From the NCBI GenBank assembly GCA_032209605.1, contig JASFXZ010000055.1, forward strand, positions 1,302,001-1,366,000: a stretch of 64,000 bases of DNA, given 5' to 3'. The DNA comes from Mactromeris polynyma (taxonomy: Eukaryota > Mollusca > Bivalvia > Venerida > Mactridae). Position numbers and translations under genes: made by a program. Shown here one piece after another: positions 36,379 through 48,279 of this stretch (position 1 is its first letter; the number at the start of each line of letters is the position of its first letter). The notes beneath the pieces are model-generated. The model had not been told where the DNA came from and made no database searches. It saw only the letters and a list, made by a program, of their open reading frames with translations.

Positions 36379-36934
36379 GGGCCCGTATTCAATATACATC
36401 TTAAGATATTTCTTAAGTTTTTCCTTAAGACATATTTTTTTCATTACGCAAGGATAAACAATATTTTATCTTTAAGTTAAATTCAATATATAACTTAAGT
36501 TATATCTTTCCTAAGATTTTTCTTAAGTAAAAAAATCTTAGTCGTGTTCGAAATTTCTACTGCTGCATGGACCAATGATTTCTATACGCTCCTGTTATTT
36601 CAACACATCTATATTCTACTCCCAACAATCATGTCTGATTATTACTTGAAAACGTTTATGCTGGAACTTCTTTTAGACGCAATACAAGCAGAAAATGATT
36701 GATTTCGAAAATACTAGCGTTTTCCTTATATTTAAGATAGAAGTTAAGTCTGCTAAAGAGGTACCTTACAGTTAAGGAGAAAAATAAGAAATATCTTAAG
36801 ATAATATGCTTTGTGAATACCACTTAAGATATTTCTTGAAATCTAAGGAAGAAATTCACGAACAATCTTAAATTTAATGGAAATCTTAGGATTTAAGATA
36901 AATTTTCAACTTAAGATGTATATTGAATACGGGC
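36379..36934. mobile_element. GGGCCCGTATTC fold-back element, right arm
   Basis: Mirror copy of 13,788-14,712, shorter through an internal deletion and missing the terminal CCC at the right end ('gaatacgggcgtaactg'). Confidence 0.7.
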
Positions 36935-37216
36935 GTAACTGCTTCTAGTATTCGTGATTTATTATACTGTAATAACAAAACATTACAGCACAAACTCCAA
37001 ATTAATTGATCAACACGAACATACTGACAGTTTTATTAATTAACTTGTATAATGCTGCAGTATTTTTTCTCTCAATATAAATACGTTTAAATTCATGATA
37101 CCGTTGAAAGTTGATACTGAGTAAACATTTAAAATGCTCAATTAAGCGATAACCATCGGTTGTTTAATACAACTTCAATGGAGTATTTTATATAAAAAGT
37201 ACTCGAATTAGTTTCC

Positions 37217-37477
37217 ATGAGTTCTGACAATCAAAGCACTGAACGTGCTGACAGCAAGGGACTCACTGCATATCACAGACGTCACTTTGACATATATTTA
37301 TCTATCAGAATGTTTCTTTCAAGAACACTTTGTTATGTCAGTATATTAAACAATATAGGAGTTAAAACACAAGATTATATACAAATAATTGGTATAGATA
37401 GTCGGAAAGATGGATGGAGAAGAAGTAAACAGTACCTTAATGTTGATTATATGCCATGTTTAAATGCAATTCATTGA
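37217..37477 (+). other. Conserved 86-codon frame, right copy
   Basis: Counterpart of 13,225-13,485, open from MSSDNQSTERADSKGLTAYH. Differences from the left copy are mostly amino-acid changing, so coding function is doubtful. Not recognised. Confidence 0.25.
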
Positions 37478-38904
37478 ACGCTAACGTATTTTGCACCATA
37501 AACTATAATGTTATTACATGTGTTCTAAAAGGAGACTTCAGTTCAAAGGGACATAATTCTTAAACATTTTGATGGATGCACAGTAAATTAATGTCTTCCA
37601 CATCTTCAAATCATGTATCATGGTACTTGTATTATCAAATTGCATTGCAATCCCTTGAAAACTGCAGAAGTATGTGAATTTATTCAATTTAGAACAATTT
37701 CCGTAAATCGTAGATATTGAAATGACGGAAATTGCATTTCCAGTGATTTCAATATACGATAAATTTTCTTTGGATATATTATATGTGTCACCATTTGCTT
37801 GTATATGTAATGTGCGGTCGAATATCGGTGTTCTCTATAGCAATTCAATTTTGGGCTGCAGTAATTTAAATAGGCGATGGGTAGCCACAAACCTTTTTGA
37901 GGGGGAGTTTAAATCACATTAACTCAAAATGAGACTTATAAGAAATAATGAGGGATGGTGGTAGCGACTTGATTTATCAAAGGGGTACAACGATGAGACA
38001 AACATGAAGGTAATAGTGTTATGATGCTAAGATGATATATGAGAAAGAACCTTGGCAAAATATAGATTCACATAGAAATGATTACCTTTAACTAATAAAC
38101 AAAGGTGTAATACGACTATTTACAACTCATTTTACACTGGACGGCAGCAACCATGCGCTATGAGCAAAGTAGAAAAATATACATATTTACAAGACTGTGC
38201 GAAATGGTGATTGATGTGCATCGCTGTCCGGCTAACTCCTCGGACAATGAGGAAACAGGACTCAAATCTAAACAGACTCAAACAAAATTAGCAATGCACT
38301 CACGTGCGGCTCAAACCAGAAGAGTTTGTACGTAAACTCACAAAATGAGCCATGCGCTCACGCACGGATCAAACCAGAAGAGTCTATACAAAGACTCACA
38401 AAAATGAGCAATGCACTAGCGTGCGGCTCAAACCAAACGAGTTTCAAAAGAGTCGCAATGTTAGTCACAGTTTCCCGAAACAAATACAATCGACATCTCA
38501 CTGACTTTGAGAAGTGAGCGACCATTTACAGTCAACAAAATGAGGCACTAATATTGAGAAGCTAATTATCAATGGAGTTCTACGTAATAACCGAGAGTGC
38601 GACAGCGAAAAACTCCAATATATGCTTCGGATTTAAAAATGAAGCAAGCCGGAGCAAAATTTATATGATGTGCTGCAAATATTTGAAACTTGATGTGAGT
38701 TACTCAGTTGCTCAACGTGAGCGATGGTTATTGATATTTACTGTTGTTACAAGTCAATCCGTTGTTCCAAATGAGCGACCGTTGGTAGAATGTATTGTTA
38801 TCAGACGACGCTTACTCAGCGAAATGTATACAGCGATTTTGACAGTGACCCTTTGTATTTGCGTTTATTTATCGTCGCCACCGGTTTCCCATATGGGCGA
38901 CGCC

Positions 38905-39150
38905 TCCGGAAGAATGTTAGTCATGTTAGATTTTTGGAGGATAGTGCATGATACAGGAGATGCCCCAGTTCCATAAGCACCCCTGGTTCTTTTACGTGCT
39001 TGATGTAAAGCATCATACACAGGACCTCGGTTTTTAAAGTCTCGTCTGAAAGACTGTTAGTACGGTCAGTGATGGAGCGGGGAATCGAACCTACGATCCC
39101 TGGATTACAAGTCCAGCCCGTTACCACTGGACTACGGATTCGCTACGACG
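38905..39150 (-). mobile_element. tRNA-Thr-like SINE, right arm
   Basis: Mirror copy of the SINE at 11,146. On the minus strand the anticodon arm CTGGA-CTTGTAA-TCCAG pairs perfectly with anticodon TGT, and the B box is GGTTCGATTCC. Confidence 0.6.
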
Positions 39151-39724
39151 GTGACCCATGCGTTCGCCTGGTATTATAAGGTTAGCTAGGAGTACTGGCC
39201 TATGTGTCCTAGTTTGCGTGTATACGTAGATATTGGAACCAGAGTGAAAGCAATATTATGATTGGCTAGTTGGTCCCAAAATGGCTGATAGAATGTGGAA
39301 ATAAGTGAACAGGCATTTCTAGATGTTTACATCAAGTTGTTGACAAGTTTCTGATGGTTAACGATAAATAATTTGTTAATAGAACAAATCAAATCAATAG
39401 GGCTTCATATCGAGTGACTACAACTGCTATGCGAACTAAGAAACACAAAACCTAGTCAACGTTTATTTACATGCGATCGGTTCAACAACATTAAACAGAA
39501 AATCAACACATATACGCACGTATCTCTGCCTACTGCTATCGTCTGCTGGGTTATCTGCCTAGTGTACACTATATTGTACTATCGTAATATTCCGGCTTTT
39601 CATAAGCACTTCACGCGTGATTCACGCCTGATACGTAAATGACCAAGTCATGTGTATTGATATCACGGACATAGAAACATTATCATAGTCCGTATTGATA
39701 TACAATTGTTGATACCCCAACTCT

Positions 39725-40480
39725 GAAAAGGAGGGGGGGCATATAGATTTGCCCTTGTCCGTCTGTCTGTCCGTCCGTCCGTCTGTCCGTCTGTCCGACC
39801 GTCCGTCCGTCCGTCCTTTCGTCCGTCACAAAACCTTGTGTCACTCATATTTCCAAAAGAATATCAGCCAGAGTAATAAAACTTTACAGGAATGTTCACC
39901 AGTCTATGCAGTTTTGCACCTGTGGTTTCATGTTTGGTTGTGTCCGGTAAGTGCAGAGTTATGTCCCTTGACTTAGTTAAAAAATAGCCTACAGAGTATG
40001 CAATCTTGTGTCACTCATATCTCCAAAAGTATATGAGGCAGATTCATAAAACCTCACAGGAATGTTAACCAGCTTGTAAAGTTTTGCAACTGGGGTTTCA
40101 TGTTTGGCTGTGCCCAGTAAGTGCATAGTTATAGCCCTTGACTTAGTTAAAATATAGCCTACAGAGTATGCAATCTTGTGTCACTCATATCTCCAAAACT
40201 ATATGAGCCAGAGTCATTAAACTTTACAGGAATGTTCACCAGCATGTGAAGTTGTGCACCTGGGGTTTCATGTGTGGCTGTGCCCAGTAAGTGCAATATT
40301 ATGGCCCTTGACTTAGTTACAACATAGCCTACAGAGTATGCAATATTGTGTCACTTATATCTCCAAAAGAATATTAGCCAGAGTCATAAAACTTTACAAG
40401 AATGTTCACCAGCATATGTAGTTGTGCACCTGGGATTTCATGTATGGTTACGCCCTGTAAGTGCAAAGTTATGGCCCTTG
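39725..40480. repeat. Interspersed repeat array, right arm
   Basis: Mirror of 10,050-10,600 with about four units ('gtgtcactcatatctccaaaa' ... 'cccttgacttagtt') and a (GTCC/GTCT)n run at 39,757-39,825. A 160-codon frame at 40,346-40,828 starts inside it and is not a gene. Confidence 0.75.
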
Positions 40481-41121
40481 ACTTATCACCATAATCAGTA
40501 CAGTTGTTCACTTGGTAGTGTTGATATCCATTCACAAACTATGAGCAGAATAATAGCATTTGCTTTTGTGACAAAGGCTGCAAGTGGGGGCATCTGTGTC
40601 CTATGGACGCATTCTAGTTTTGTTCTATTATTGCAATATTTAAATAAAAATGGGGCTCTTTCTAATGCGTCGGTGATGTCAGTTCAAATCCGTTTCCAGC
40701 TGATATCGCACATGCTTACCGCTATTTCTTTGTTAGACAGGGGCTACTTTCTACAGGAGTATGTATATTTGGCGGTTCAGAATGTAAGAGTTTATCCGAT
40801 GAGTGTCCGCAGATTTCGCCTACTATAGCAATTGGCTCTGACGAGCCCCTTGCTAAAAATGAGTGATGAAAAGTTCAAAGCATTTAAAAGGTTTATCTAG
40901 TATCCTTTTAAAGGCGATTCCATCAGGTACAAACATTGCTTATGTGTGAATATGTGTAAGTACAATGGTGGAACACTAACACATTGGTGGGGTACTTACA
41001 AAAAGATAATGGCAGATTTATACACCAGGATGTCTGTTTAAAGTCTCCATTACAAGATGGCCATATTTGTCCAAATAATTTTAATTTCTGACTGTCGGTT
41101 GCATGAAGAAGGCTATTAAAG

Positions 41122-41281
41122 AGTATGCTCCCATTTGCCATATCAACCAGAGTTCTTTGATCAAGCTCATGTTACCAATTCAGGAAATGTTTGAAGTTGG
41201 TCCAGCAGTAAAAGAAACTTTTCCTTCAGTTAATTTCAATGAATCGTTGGAGGCTACTGTAATGAAATTTGGACGACGAGG
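41122..41281 (+). pseudogene. Pre-DSL exon, module 1, right copy, frameshifted
   Basis: 160 nt against 153 in the left copy. Seven extra bases (TGTTTGA, 41,188-41,194) follow ...HVTNSG, giving an in-frame TGA at 41,192. Splice sites (ttaaag acceptor, CGAGG|gtagac donor) are kept. Either the module-1 product of the right copy is truncated before DSL1, or the exon is skipped, which keeps phase (2 to 2). A single sequencing error would not normally add seven bases, but allele variation is possible. Confidence 0.65.
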
Positions 41282-41350
41282 GTAGACAAATACGCACAAT
41301 ATCAAACTCGTATCTTAAATTTGCCTGAATTATAATTTTGTATTTTACAG

Positions 41351-41490
41351 TATAGATTTCTCAATTCGTGTCTGGTGTCAAGATGGATATATGGGTCCTG
41401 ACTGCAGTCAACAATGTTCACCAAATGATAACTTTCATGTATGTAACAGTCACCATGCATCGACATTGATTCCATCATGTTACGATCAAG
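41351..41490 (+). CDS. DSL domain exon 1, right copy
   Basis: 140 nt, acceptor tattttacag, donor GATCAAG|gtcagt, phase 2 in, 1 out. IDFSIRVWCQDGYMGPDCSQ, then QCSPNDNFHVCNSHH and SCYDQ: the Notch-binding DSL module with WC-x3-GY-x-G-x2-C-x3-C. The same phases are used by DSL2 at 51,493. Intact, although the preceding exon is frameshifted in this copy. Next in-phase exon is the JSD-like exon a. Confidence 0.8.
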
Positions 41491-42952
41491 GTCAGTGTTT
41501 TGATAGAGTTGCAAAGGCCTTTGAAGTTGTCTTTGTGTCTAGAGAACGAAGCTCCAGAGGTTTGAAATTAATAACGCCGGACGAAATGTCAGATTTAACA
41601 TTTAACATACGTTGCACTGCACTTAAACCTTTCCATAATGAACCTTAATTGACAGTGCACATTGCTATACGTATGGCATATAAAACATAAACAAACTAAC
41701 ATAATTCCTAATGTATTTTAAAATACAATATTATATAAGCCCTCTGTGTAACAAATATCACATTGTATGCTGATTAATACTTCTTCTATAATATTTCGGC
41801 GCAGTCGTACTAACATGGCTTTGTAATTTGCAATCAAATCTTACGTTAACCAGTAAACCATCTTCTCTTCGTTAATCTTTCGATAAGGGGTACGTTACCT
41901 AACCGAAATCCATTTTCCATTACCGAAATACACTTCTAATACAACATCCGCACTATATACTGCTAATTTCTTGTTATAATATTAAATAATAGGTTAATTT
42001 TAAAATACATATAAAACATTGCAGGACAATATTGCATATTAAGACAAATATAGACATTCAATTACGTCTCCAGTCGATTTCGGTGTGGTAACGTACCGTT
42101 TGATAAGACCTTTATATGTGTTTACCAAACCGAAACACATTATCTTGTTTATTGTTATGTATTTTGTCTTCGGAAGCAAAGTGATGAACACTATTATTGC
42201 AATGGTGTTATGTTTGCAAAGAAAACATTTTGATCACGATAGATGAGTTATTGTTATTGTTGTAAACATGACAATGTTGTATGAAAACCAGACGAATATA
42301 CTAATGTTTGCCTTAACAACTGCTCCTGAATGTAGATTCATAGTATATTTCAAGATTTATCTAGTGAGTAGTATTGTTAGTCACCCACTCGGGAAATAGC
42401 CCGGTGTTGGAATTAAGAAAAAATTAGGTTTTATAATCCAATCACGAACATTTGTATTGTTTAATCAGATGAATCGATATGTAACAAGTTTATTAACATG
42501 AATTTGTGATTTTACGACTGATACATAAAGTACTGATTAACTATATTGAAACAGACTATACTGTCTTTGATTAATCTCACTACGGAGATATTTATTGAAT
42601 TCTCTCTTCTACGACGTTATATCCCCTTACAGGAATCGGAGTTACTATAGTATAACATAATCGAGTGACTAGCAATCGTAAAATATTGGCATTACAACAA
42701 ATCTTAACATTCAGATTACTGCTACTTTGCTTGCTTCATATTGCGCCGTCCATCTTTTTCGAGAAATTTCTTGTTTATTCATGTATTACAACGACGAAAA
42801 CATAATAACTACATATCGAAATCCGGTTGTCACAAGTTGCTATCTTTTTTATTTAAATGCCCCTTGTTTTAATGGAGATGATAATAATGAAAATTTACCC
42901 AAGTACGTTGGTAGTTCTTTTTTCAGCTTAATTAATATATTTGTTTTTTCAG

Positions 42953-43109
42953 ATGTTCTCACTATAATGATTCCACCTGGTTCAACAACTAGAATGTACA
43001 ACTACACACCTGCACGGATACAACAACTTCTATTTGATTTCATTTCTAAGGAAATCTGTCAGAACGCAACGCGTTTAGATGTCAATATCATTCGATTTAC
43101 TTTAACGAG
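42953..43109 (+). CDS. JSD-like exon a, right copy
   Basis: 157 nt, acceptor gttttttcag, donor ACGAG|gtaaga, phase 1 in, 2 out. DVLTIMIPPGSTTRMYNYT, then IQQLLFDFISKEICQNA and LDVNIIRFTLT. Compare the exon at 62,620 downstream of the EGF array, with the same strand-helix-Cys-strand order. The frame is open for some distance upstream through the intron, which is not meaningful. Confidence 0.55.
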
Positions 43110-44071
43110 GTAAGAGAAATTTGTTATGTCTCCACGTGTTAATAAACATTGTTTACTAAATTGCAGGTAAACCTTTAAACGAGATACGAATATTCAATAG
43201 ATGGAAAATAAGCTTGCAGTCATAAAGGTGCGAATTACATCAAGCTACTTTATAAGCAGATTTCTATGGTGGCACGTTATACCACCACATAGCTAGATAA
43301 CTATGTTTTTGTAACACGCTCACTTAAAGCAGTTACTGAAGATAAATCTAATTTTATATCGATTATCTACATAATCTAGATAATCTTTTTAACTAACTAG
43401 ATATTTGTACCCAAATATTTCGTATTTGTGCCCGGTACTGATACCACATCACATCCAAGACTAAATAGCAGTAAATAGAGTGTGTGAATTTGATATATTC
43501 GGCGTTCCATGGTGCCATCACTTGGCGAGTGTAGGAAGGAGCGTATCACTTCTGAAGCGTGCCATGACCAAGCTAACCGTTTAACAGGACGAAGCGTAAT
43601 TTATAACATAACATACAGTGTATTGTGGTAATTTCACCCATGTTTACATTTTCGATAATTCACTAGTGAAATATAAACAAAACAAGCGTGAATTAGGCGC
43701 GCTCAGATGATGTTGACATTGTCAAATATTTATTTTGCGCGAAGTATGACATTATATGTCATTGAAAAGTAATGTCTTGTTAATTTGAATATGATATGTG
43801 ATATAATCATTTGTTGGTACCAAAGACCGAATAACGCTCGTCATACATTGCTTGCATATGAGGGGTATAAGGTAATGTTTTGGCGAAAATCAGCCGTTAT
43901 GTAATAAATAGAATCTTACATTCGTGTTCATTTTTTTTAAATTTAATAAACTCGTCATCAAAACATTAGAAAAAACGCTTCCATGATTGGATTTGTACAT
44001 TTACAGTCAATAAAACATGTTTAACTGCAATTGAAACATAACAGACTTAAGGTTAACTGTATATTATACAG

Positions 44072-44228
44072 GTCAATAGAATTCAGGGCAACATGTGACG
44101 GTACTTCTGTAGATAACCTTTCATTCACGACACATTTATATGTAATGAGTTTGGCGAGAAAAGCAGACCTTAACAGTTATTTCCCGGGTTTATTAGTACC
44201 TACAGTTACACAGAAGTTAGCAGCCGGG
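44072..44228 (+). CDS. JSD-like exon b, right copy
   Basis: 157 nt, acceptor attatacag, donor CCGGG|gtaagt, phase 2 in, 0 out. SIEFRATCDGTSVDNL, then HLYVMSLARKADLNSYFPG. Aligns by eye with the 63,296 exon (SHVTFYATCGGKKV ...). Phase 0 out fits MNNL2 at 47,105, which would create one protein with two ligand heads. A transmembrane exon was not found. Confidence 0.55.
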
Positions 44229-44367
44229 GTAAGTGAAATACAAGACTAACATTCATGTATATATTGTATCAAACATTAAAATTTCCTCTAAGTGTATTTA
44301 CCTCTCTTACACGCACTAAGGCAAAGTATTTCCCTCCACTACGGTACATTTACTTACGTCCGTCGGC

Positions 44368-44478
44368 ATGGATTGGTTTAAAGAAGGCGTAACTCCTCGC
44401 AGAAAATCACTTGGGGATGAGTTCAATCATCATGACACGTGTCCCATTTCAGTTGAGAAGGGCGAAAAGCAGACGTAA
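44368..44478 (+). CDS. Conserved 36-codon frame, right copy
   Basis: MDWFKEGVTPRRKSLGDEF ... EKGEKQT, counterpart of 6,462-6,572. Intact in both arms, unrecognised. Confidence 0.2.
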   Translation: MDWFKEGVTPRRKSLGDEFNHHDTCPISVEKGEKQT

Positions 44479-44896
44479 ATAAAGATACGTATCGTTTAAA
44501 ACCATCGTGATATTTAGAACTTGTCTCTGGATTGAAAATGCTTAAAAAGACCGTTATTGCTACTTCTTCCATATCTTCCAATATAGGCACGCTTTATTTA
44601 AGTTCTGATAATCCAGCGGCGCGTTTAACTACCAAGACACATTTAAAAGCTATTTCGGAGCTGATTTGTTAAACTACAGAAAAGTATACATTTTATATGC
44701 AAAAATAACATCGACTGTTCGTGTTGTATTTCATGTTAGGTATTTACAATAATTATGCAGAGGAATCCGGCTTCTAAATAGAAATTTCAGTTTTGAACTG
44801 GAGAAACTGCGCGCACACGCTGCAATTCACTTTATCTCTCAATGAGTAAGGAAATGTGAGATTCATACTCGAAATAATGGATCATGTTCGGGTTAG

Positions 44897-45030
44897 ATGA
44901 AGACTCTTGTATACACAGTGCAAATAAAGAAATTGAATTGATAACTAAGCATTATAGTTCTGCTATGCCGGATACCATCTGTTTATCATGTTATAGAGGC
45001 AGTCTTAACCCGCCCGGCTATCTGGTCGCC
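44897..45030 (+). pseudogene. Cys-rich exon, right copy, likely damaged
   Basis: Counterpart of 5,907-6,040. The second Cys of the first CxxC is Ser here (CIHS), and a 1.92-kb element begins five bases after the predicted donor (GCC|gtata-CACCC). The donor dinucleotide survives. If the exon forms a zinc site, the site is lost in this copy. Confidence 0.4.
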
Positions 45031-45035
45031 GTATA

Positions 45036-46955
45036 CACCCTTTCAATTATACCGTAAATAGAATTATCTGCCCTTCGATGACGTCATTAGAGGATAAACA
45101 ATTACTATAACGGTAATATTTAGAGCGTGAAATGGCGACGTAACCAATTTTTCGGCGATGGAATGAAAGATAAGGTATGTTACAGATGTAATTTGTTTTA
45201 GGATGTATTTTGAGATATATAAAAAAACTTATACCTAATGGATTTTGCGAAATTGCTTTAGTTAGATGCTTAATATTTGTTTGTCACATAATATTGCGAC
45301 ATACTGGGAATTTTTATTTCACAAACTCAGTCGTTAATATGGACTTGGAAGACCGTATTTTGATGTTAATGTGAAATCGTACGCATGTCTGAAGAAGAAC
45401 CATACATATTTTTCGTCATTTCAGTCATGGACCGACATATGAAAGAACATGGATATAGCCAAAGACCTCAATACCACAGATGCGCTACGCCAGATATGGC
45501 GCATCGATACAATGTTATCAGCAGACGCACTGTCTAAAACAATATATTTATGTAAAAATAAAATATGAAACTCACTGTCTGTTTGGTTATTCCTACTCAC
45601 ATTAAATATATATTGTTTATAGTCACTTTTAAAAGAAATCTCTTCTGAAAACGGGACATAGCGCTATAATCCATAAATTATTTTTAGACGTCTTTCGTGG
45701 CTGGCTGGCCATTTAGTTTCAATGTTTAAACAATTTCTGTGTTCTCCTATGAATTGATAATTGACAGTTATTAATTGCCTTTCTTGTATTTTAATTAATT
45801 TGATTGGTGGATGCCTATTGTTTTGCAATTCATAAACCACACCCTCGGCAGATCAGTTCTACTGGTCACTACTGTAATTGAAAATTGCCCTAGGTGTCAG
45901 CTGTAAAAACACAAGAGTCATAAAACCCCAGGAGATCTTTATTATATGTGTTAATTCATATTGCTATTTCCTGTTTGATAGAATTAGTGCCTTTGATAAT
46001 TGAAATGATTAGGTCATATCAGTCTGTGATCTCAATTTGTAATAAACACAATGAGATTACAACTGTCTGTCACCCAAAAATATTTATACTTCAAAGATTT
46101 AGCCAGCCTCTTCCGACATTTTTGAATGTTAATTCATGTTCAGAATTAAATTGATGCCAAAACCCTTGTCTCACACAGACAATAAAGACATTGATTTGAC
46201 CTACTTAATTTATATTTTGCGCACGCTTGTGCTGGGTAAAATAGACGACTTGTGTACACAAAACATGACATGCTGGCGTGATCTACATCATTTGTTTAGT
46301 TGATCTTTACACATTTACATGATTATGTAAGCCTTGATTGTTCTTCACAGCAGCCTTTTTAAAATATTTTATTGACATGAAAGTGTATTAAGTACAATTA
46401 TACTTCGATGAAAATATCAAAAAATGAAGCGGAAAATTACCGACTTGTTTTGAAAAAGTTATGAAGCATTAATGCTCTGAAAATTTCTTTAACTGGGTTT
46501 GTTTGATCACCGTTTATGGAATAACTTTTAATATTAACCACATATGTTTTGAGGATTTGTCATCTTAAACGATTGCTTTTTGCATTGGGGTAAGTTAAAT
46601 ATATGGTACTTGTTGTGAAAATTAGAGAATTTATAGGAAACTAACCGCGAGTATGTGAAAAAATTACGCTCCCCGTGTACAGCGTTAATTCGTTACCTAT
46701 GATTTTTTGTATGCTGTTAATGCAAAACTTTAATATATTGTAACCTAATACTTTCTCTATAGCTCTACTTTAACAAATAAAATGTCCGATTTCTACGAAA
46801 ACATTAATAAATTTGCGTAACGCATAAACTTTTGTTGATGTGCAGCGTAAGTAAGCAGCACTGGCCGTTTTGGAAATATTTTTATCCTCGCATTACGTCA
46901 CGTCCGCTAGGGGACGCAACTCTTAGGCGACTTTAATCGATTAATTGAAAGGGTG
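45036..46955. mobile_element. 1.92-kb DNA element, right arm only, TATA target duplication
   Basis: Inverted ends CACCCTTTCAATTA...TAATTGAAAGGGTG, flanked by TATA on both sides. The left arm has the empty site gccGTATATGACA (reverse complement of 5,900-5,912). No transposase recognised inside; the longest frames are under 70 codons. It inserted after the arms duplicated. Superfamily unclear: ends begin CAC and the target duplication is 4 bp. Confidence 0.85.
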
Positions 46956-47104
46956 TATATGACAATGTTGAAGACCGGCGTATTAACCCGATTTAACAAA
47001 ACACACAAAAGGTAGTCATGCCGAGAATATAGGCATCATCGGCTCCTGCAGTAATACACTATTTATTAAAGAGACTATTATCTGTGTGCTTGTCCGTATT
47101 TCAG

Positions 47105-47217
47105 TCACATTTATACATGATGCTTGAAGTGACGAGTTACCGGGATTCCTCTACCAATTGTTCGGGACACAACTGCAATGTGCAGATAAACATCTGTACA
47201 AATAATATCAGCCAAGG
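47105..47217 (+). CDS. MNNL2 first-half exon, right copy
   Basis: 113 nt, acceptor gtatttcag, donor CAAGG|gtgagt, phase 0 in, 2 out. SHLYMMLEVTSYRDS then NCSGHNCNVQINICTN. From here every junction to the EGF exons is in phase: alpha or beta, then 48,957, DSL2, 53,408, 55,112. This is therefore the probable ligand head of the EGF-rich protein. No signal exon was found in the 2.8 kb upstream. Secretion would need an upstream exon of phase 0, for example by splicing from the JSD exon b chain or from the far signal exon. Confidence 0.7.
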
Positions 47218-47959
47218 GTGAGTCAGTTAAATGCCTTTAATAAATTAAATAGGTTTGGTTTTCCGCGTTAGTTCCTTTCTTGGTGTACTTTTCATAAGTA
47301 GAATGCTAATGTTTTCAAAATAGTATTCTGTTAATGGATACATCATACTGGACGAAATCATGTTGTTTTATAGAACAATTGCATTCATTTCGAAACCAAA
47401 GAACAACCCTATTACCTTTGTTAGGATAATACAGTGTAACAACATTTTAATAACTATCGTTATTACTATAATTACATTGTAATAAACATATTACTGATTA
47501 TGCGTTATGATGTTAACGTACTATATATATTTACCGTCTTAGCACTTAAATTATCTGCGAATTGACAAGGACATGTTTACGAATACATTCTGCACACACT
47601 AACAAGACTGGGATGGTAGTTGTATACACAAATGTTTATTCAATTTCTTTGTACTAAAGAGGTTGTTTAGGTAACTGATGTTGTGGATGAAATATGTTGA
47701 TTCTGTCCGAGTGCTCGCCGTTCTTGATATCAAGTAATTAGAATAATTGATAAGAACGGAAGTATTGTTAACTGACGGAGATAATACTGTTTCGCTCCAT
47801 GCTTCAAAAATAATAATGTCATTGCATGGTGCAGTTTACATTCTACTAAAACTCAGTATAAAAAGTCGGTGTTACTCTAGCTCTAAATAATTTACCGTCG
47901 TACACTGTATACTATAAATATGATTTACAGTGAGTTTTGTGCGTTACTGTTCTATTTAG

Positions 47960-48080
47960 ATGTGATAAATATTCAATGCTAGAATCAACAACATTTCATG
48001 GTGGAAATTTGACGATATGTGATGGTATGGTTGCGAGTGGGACATCCAATAAATATCTAATTGGATCAACTACATGGCCG
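47960..48080 (+). CDS. MNNL second-half exon alpha, right copy
   Basis: 121 nt, acceptor ctatttag, donor TTWP|gtatga, phase 2 in, 0 out. CDKYSMLESTTFHGG, NLTICDGMV, YLIGSTTWP. Ends in the Trp-Pro that closes the MNNL domain of Jagged/Delta proteins at a conserved intron position. Separated from beta by only 42 nt. Confidence 0.6.
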
Positions 48081-48122
48081 GTATGATAATTATTTGTTCG
48101 GTAACCGTTCATTGTATTCCAG

Positions 48123-48279
48123 TGCATGTCAAACTGGACTTTCTGGTGTGAGAGTTGTCGGAAGAATGAGTAGAAGTAATTTAACTTCATGTCTTGGAAC
48201 TTTGATCGATTCCAAATCAGCAGCTCATAGTGACAAACGGTCTAATTCATCATTCTACATAGCTTCCAACAACTGGCCG
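48123..48279 (+). CDS. MNNL second-half exon beta, right copy
   Basis: 157 nt, acceptor gtattccag, donor NNWP|gtacag, phase 2 in, 0 out. ACQTGLSGVRVVG, SNLTSCLGTL, FYIASNNWP. Same phases and same closing motif as alpha. Joining both alpha and beta would shift the frame, and retaining the 42 nt gives a stop, so they are alternatives or one is decayed. Confidence 0.6.

Noticed and set aside
40346..40828. 160-codon open frame
   Set aside because: It begins inside the interspersed repeat array and runs into sequence absent from the left arm. No domain, no splice context.
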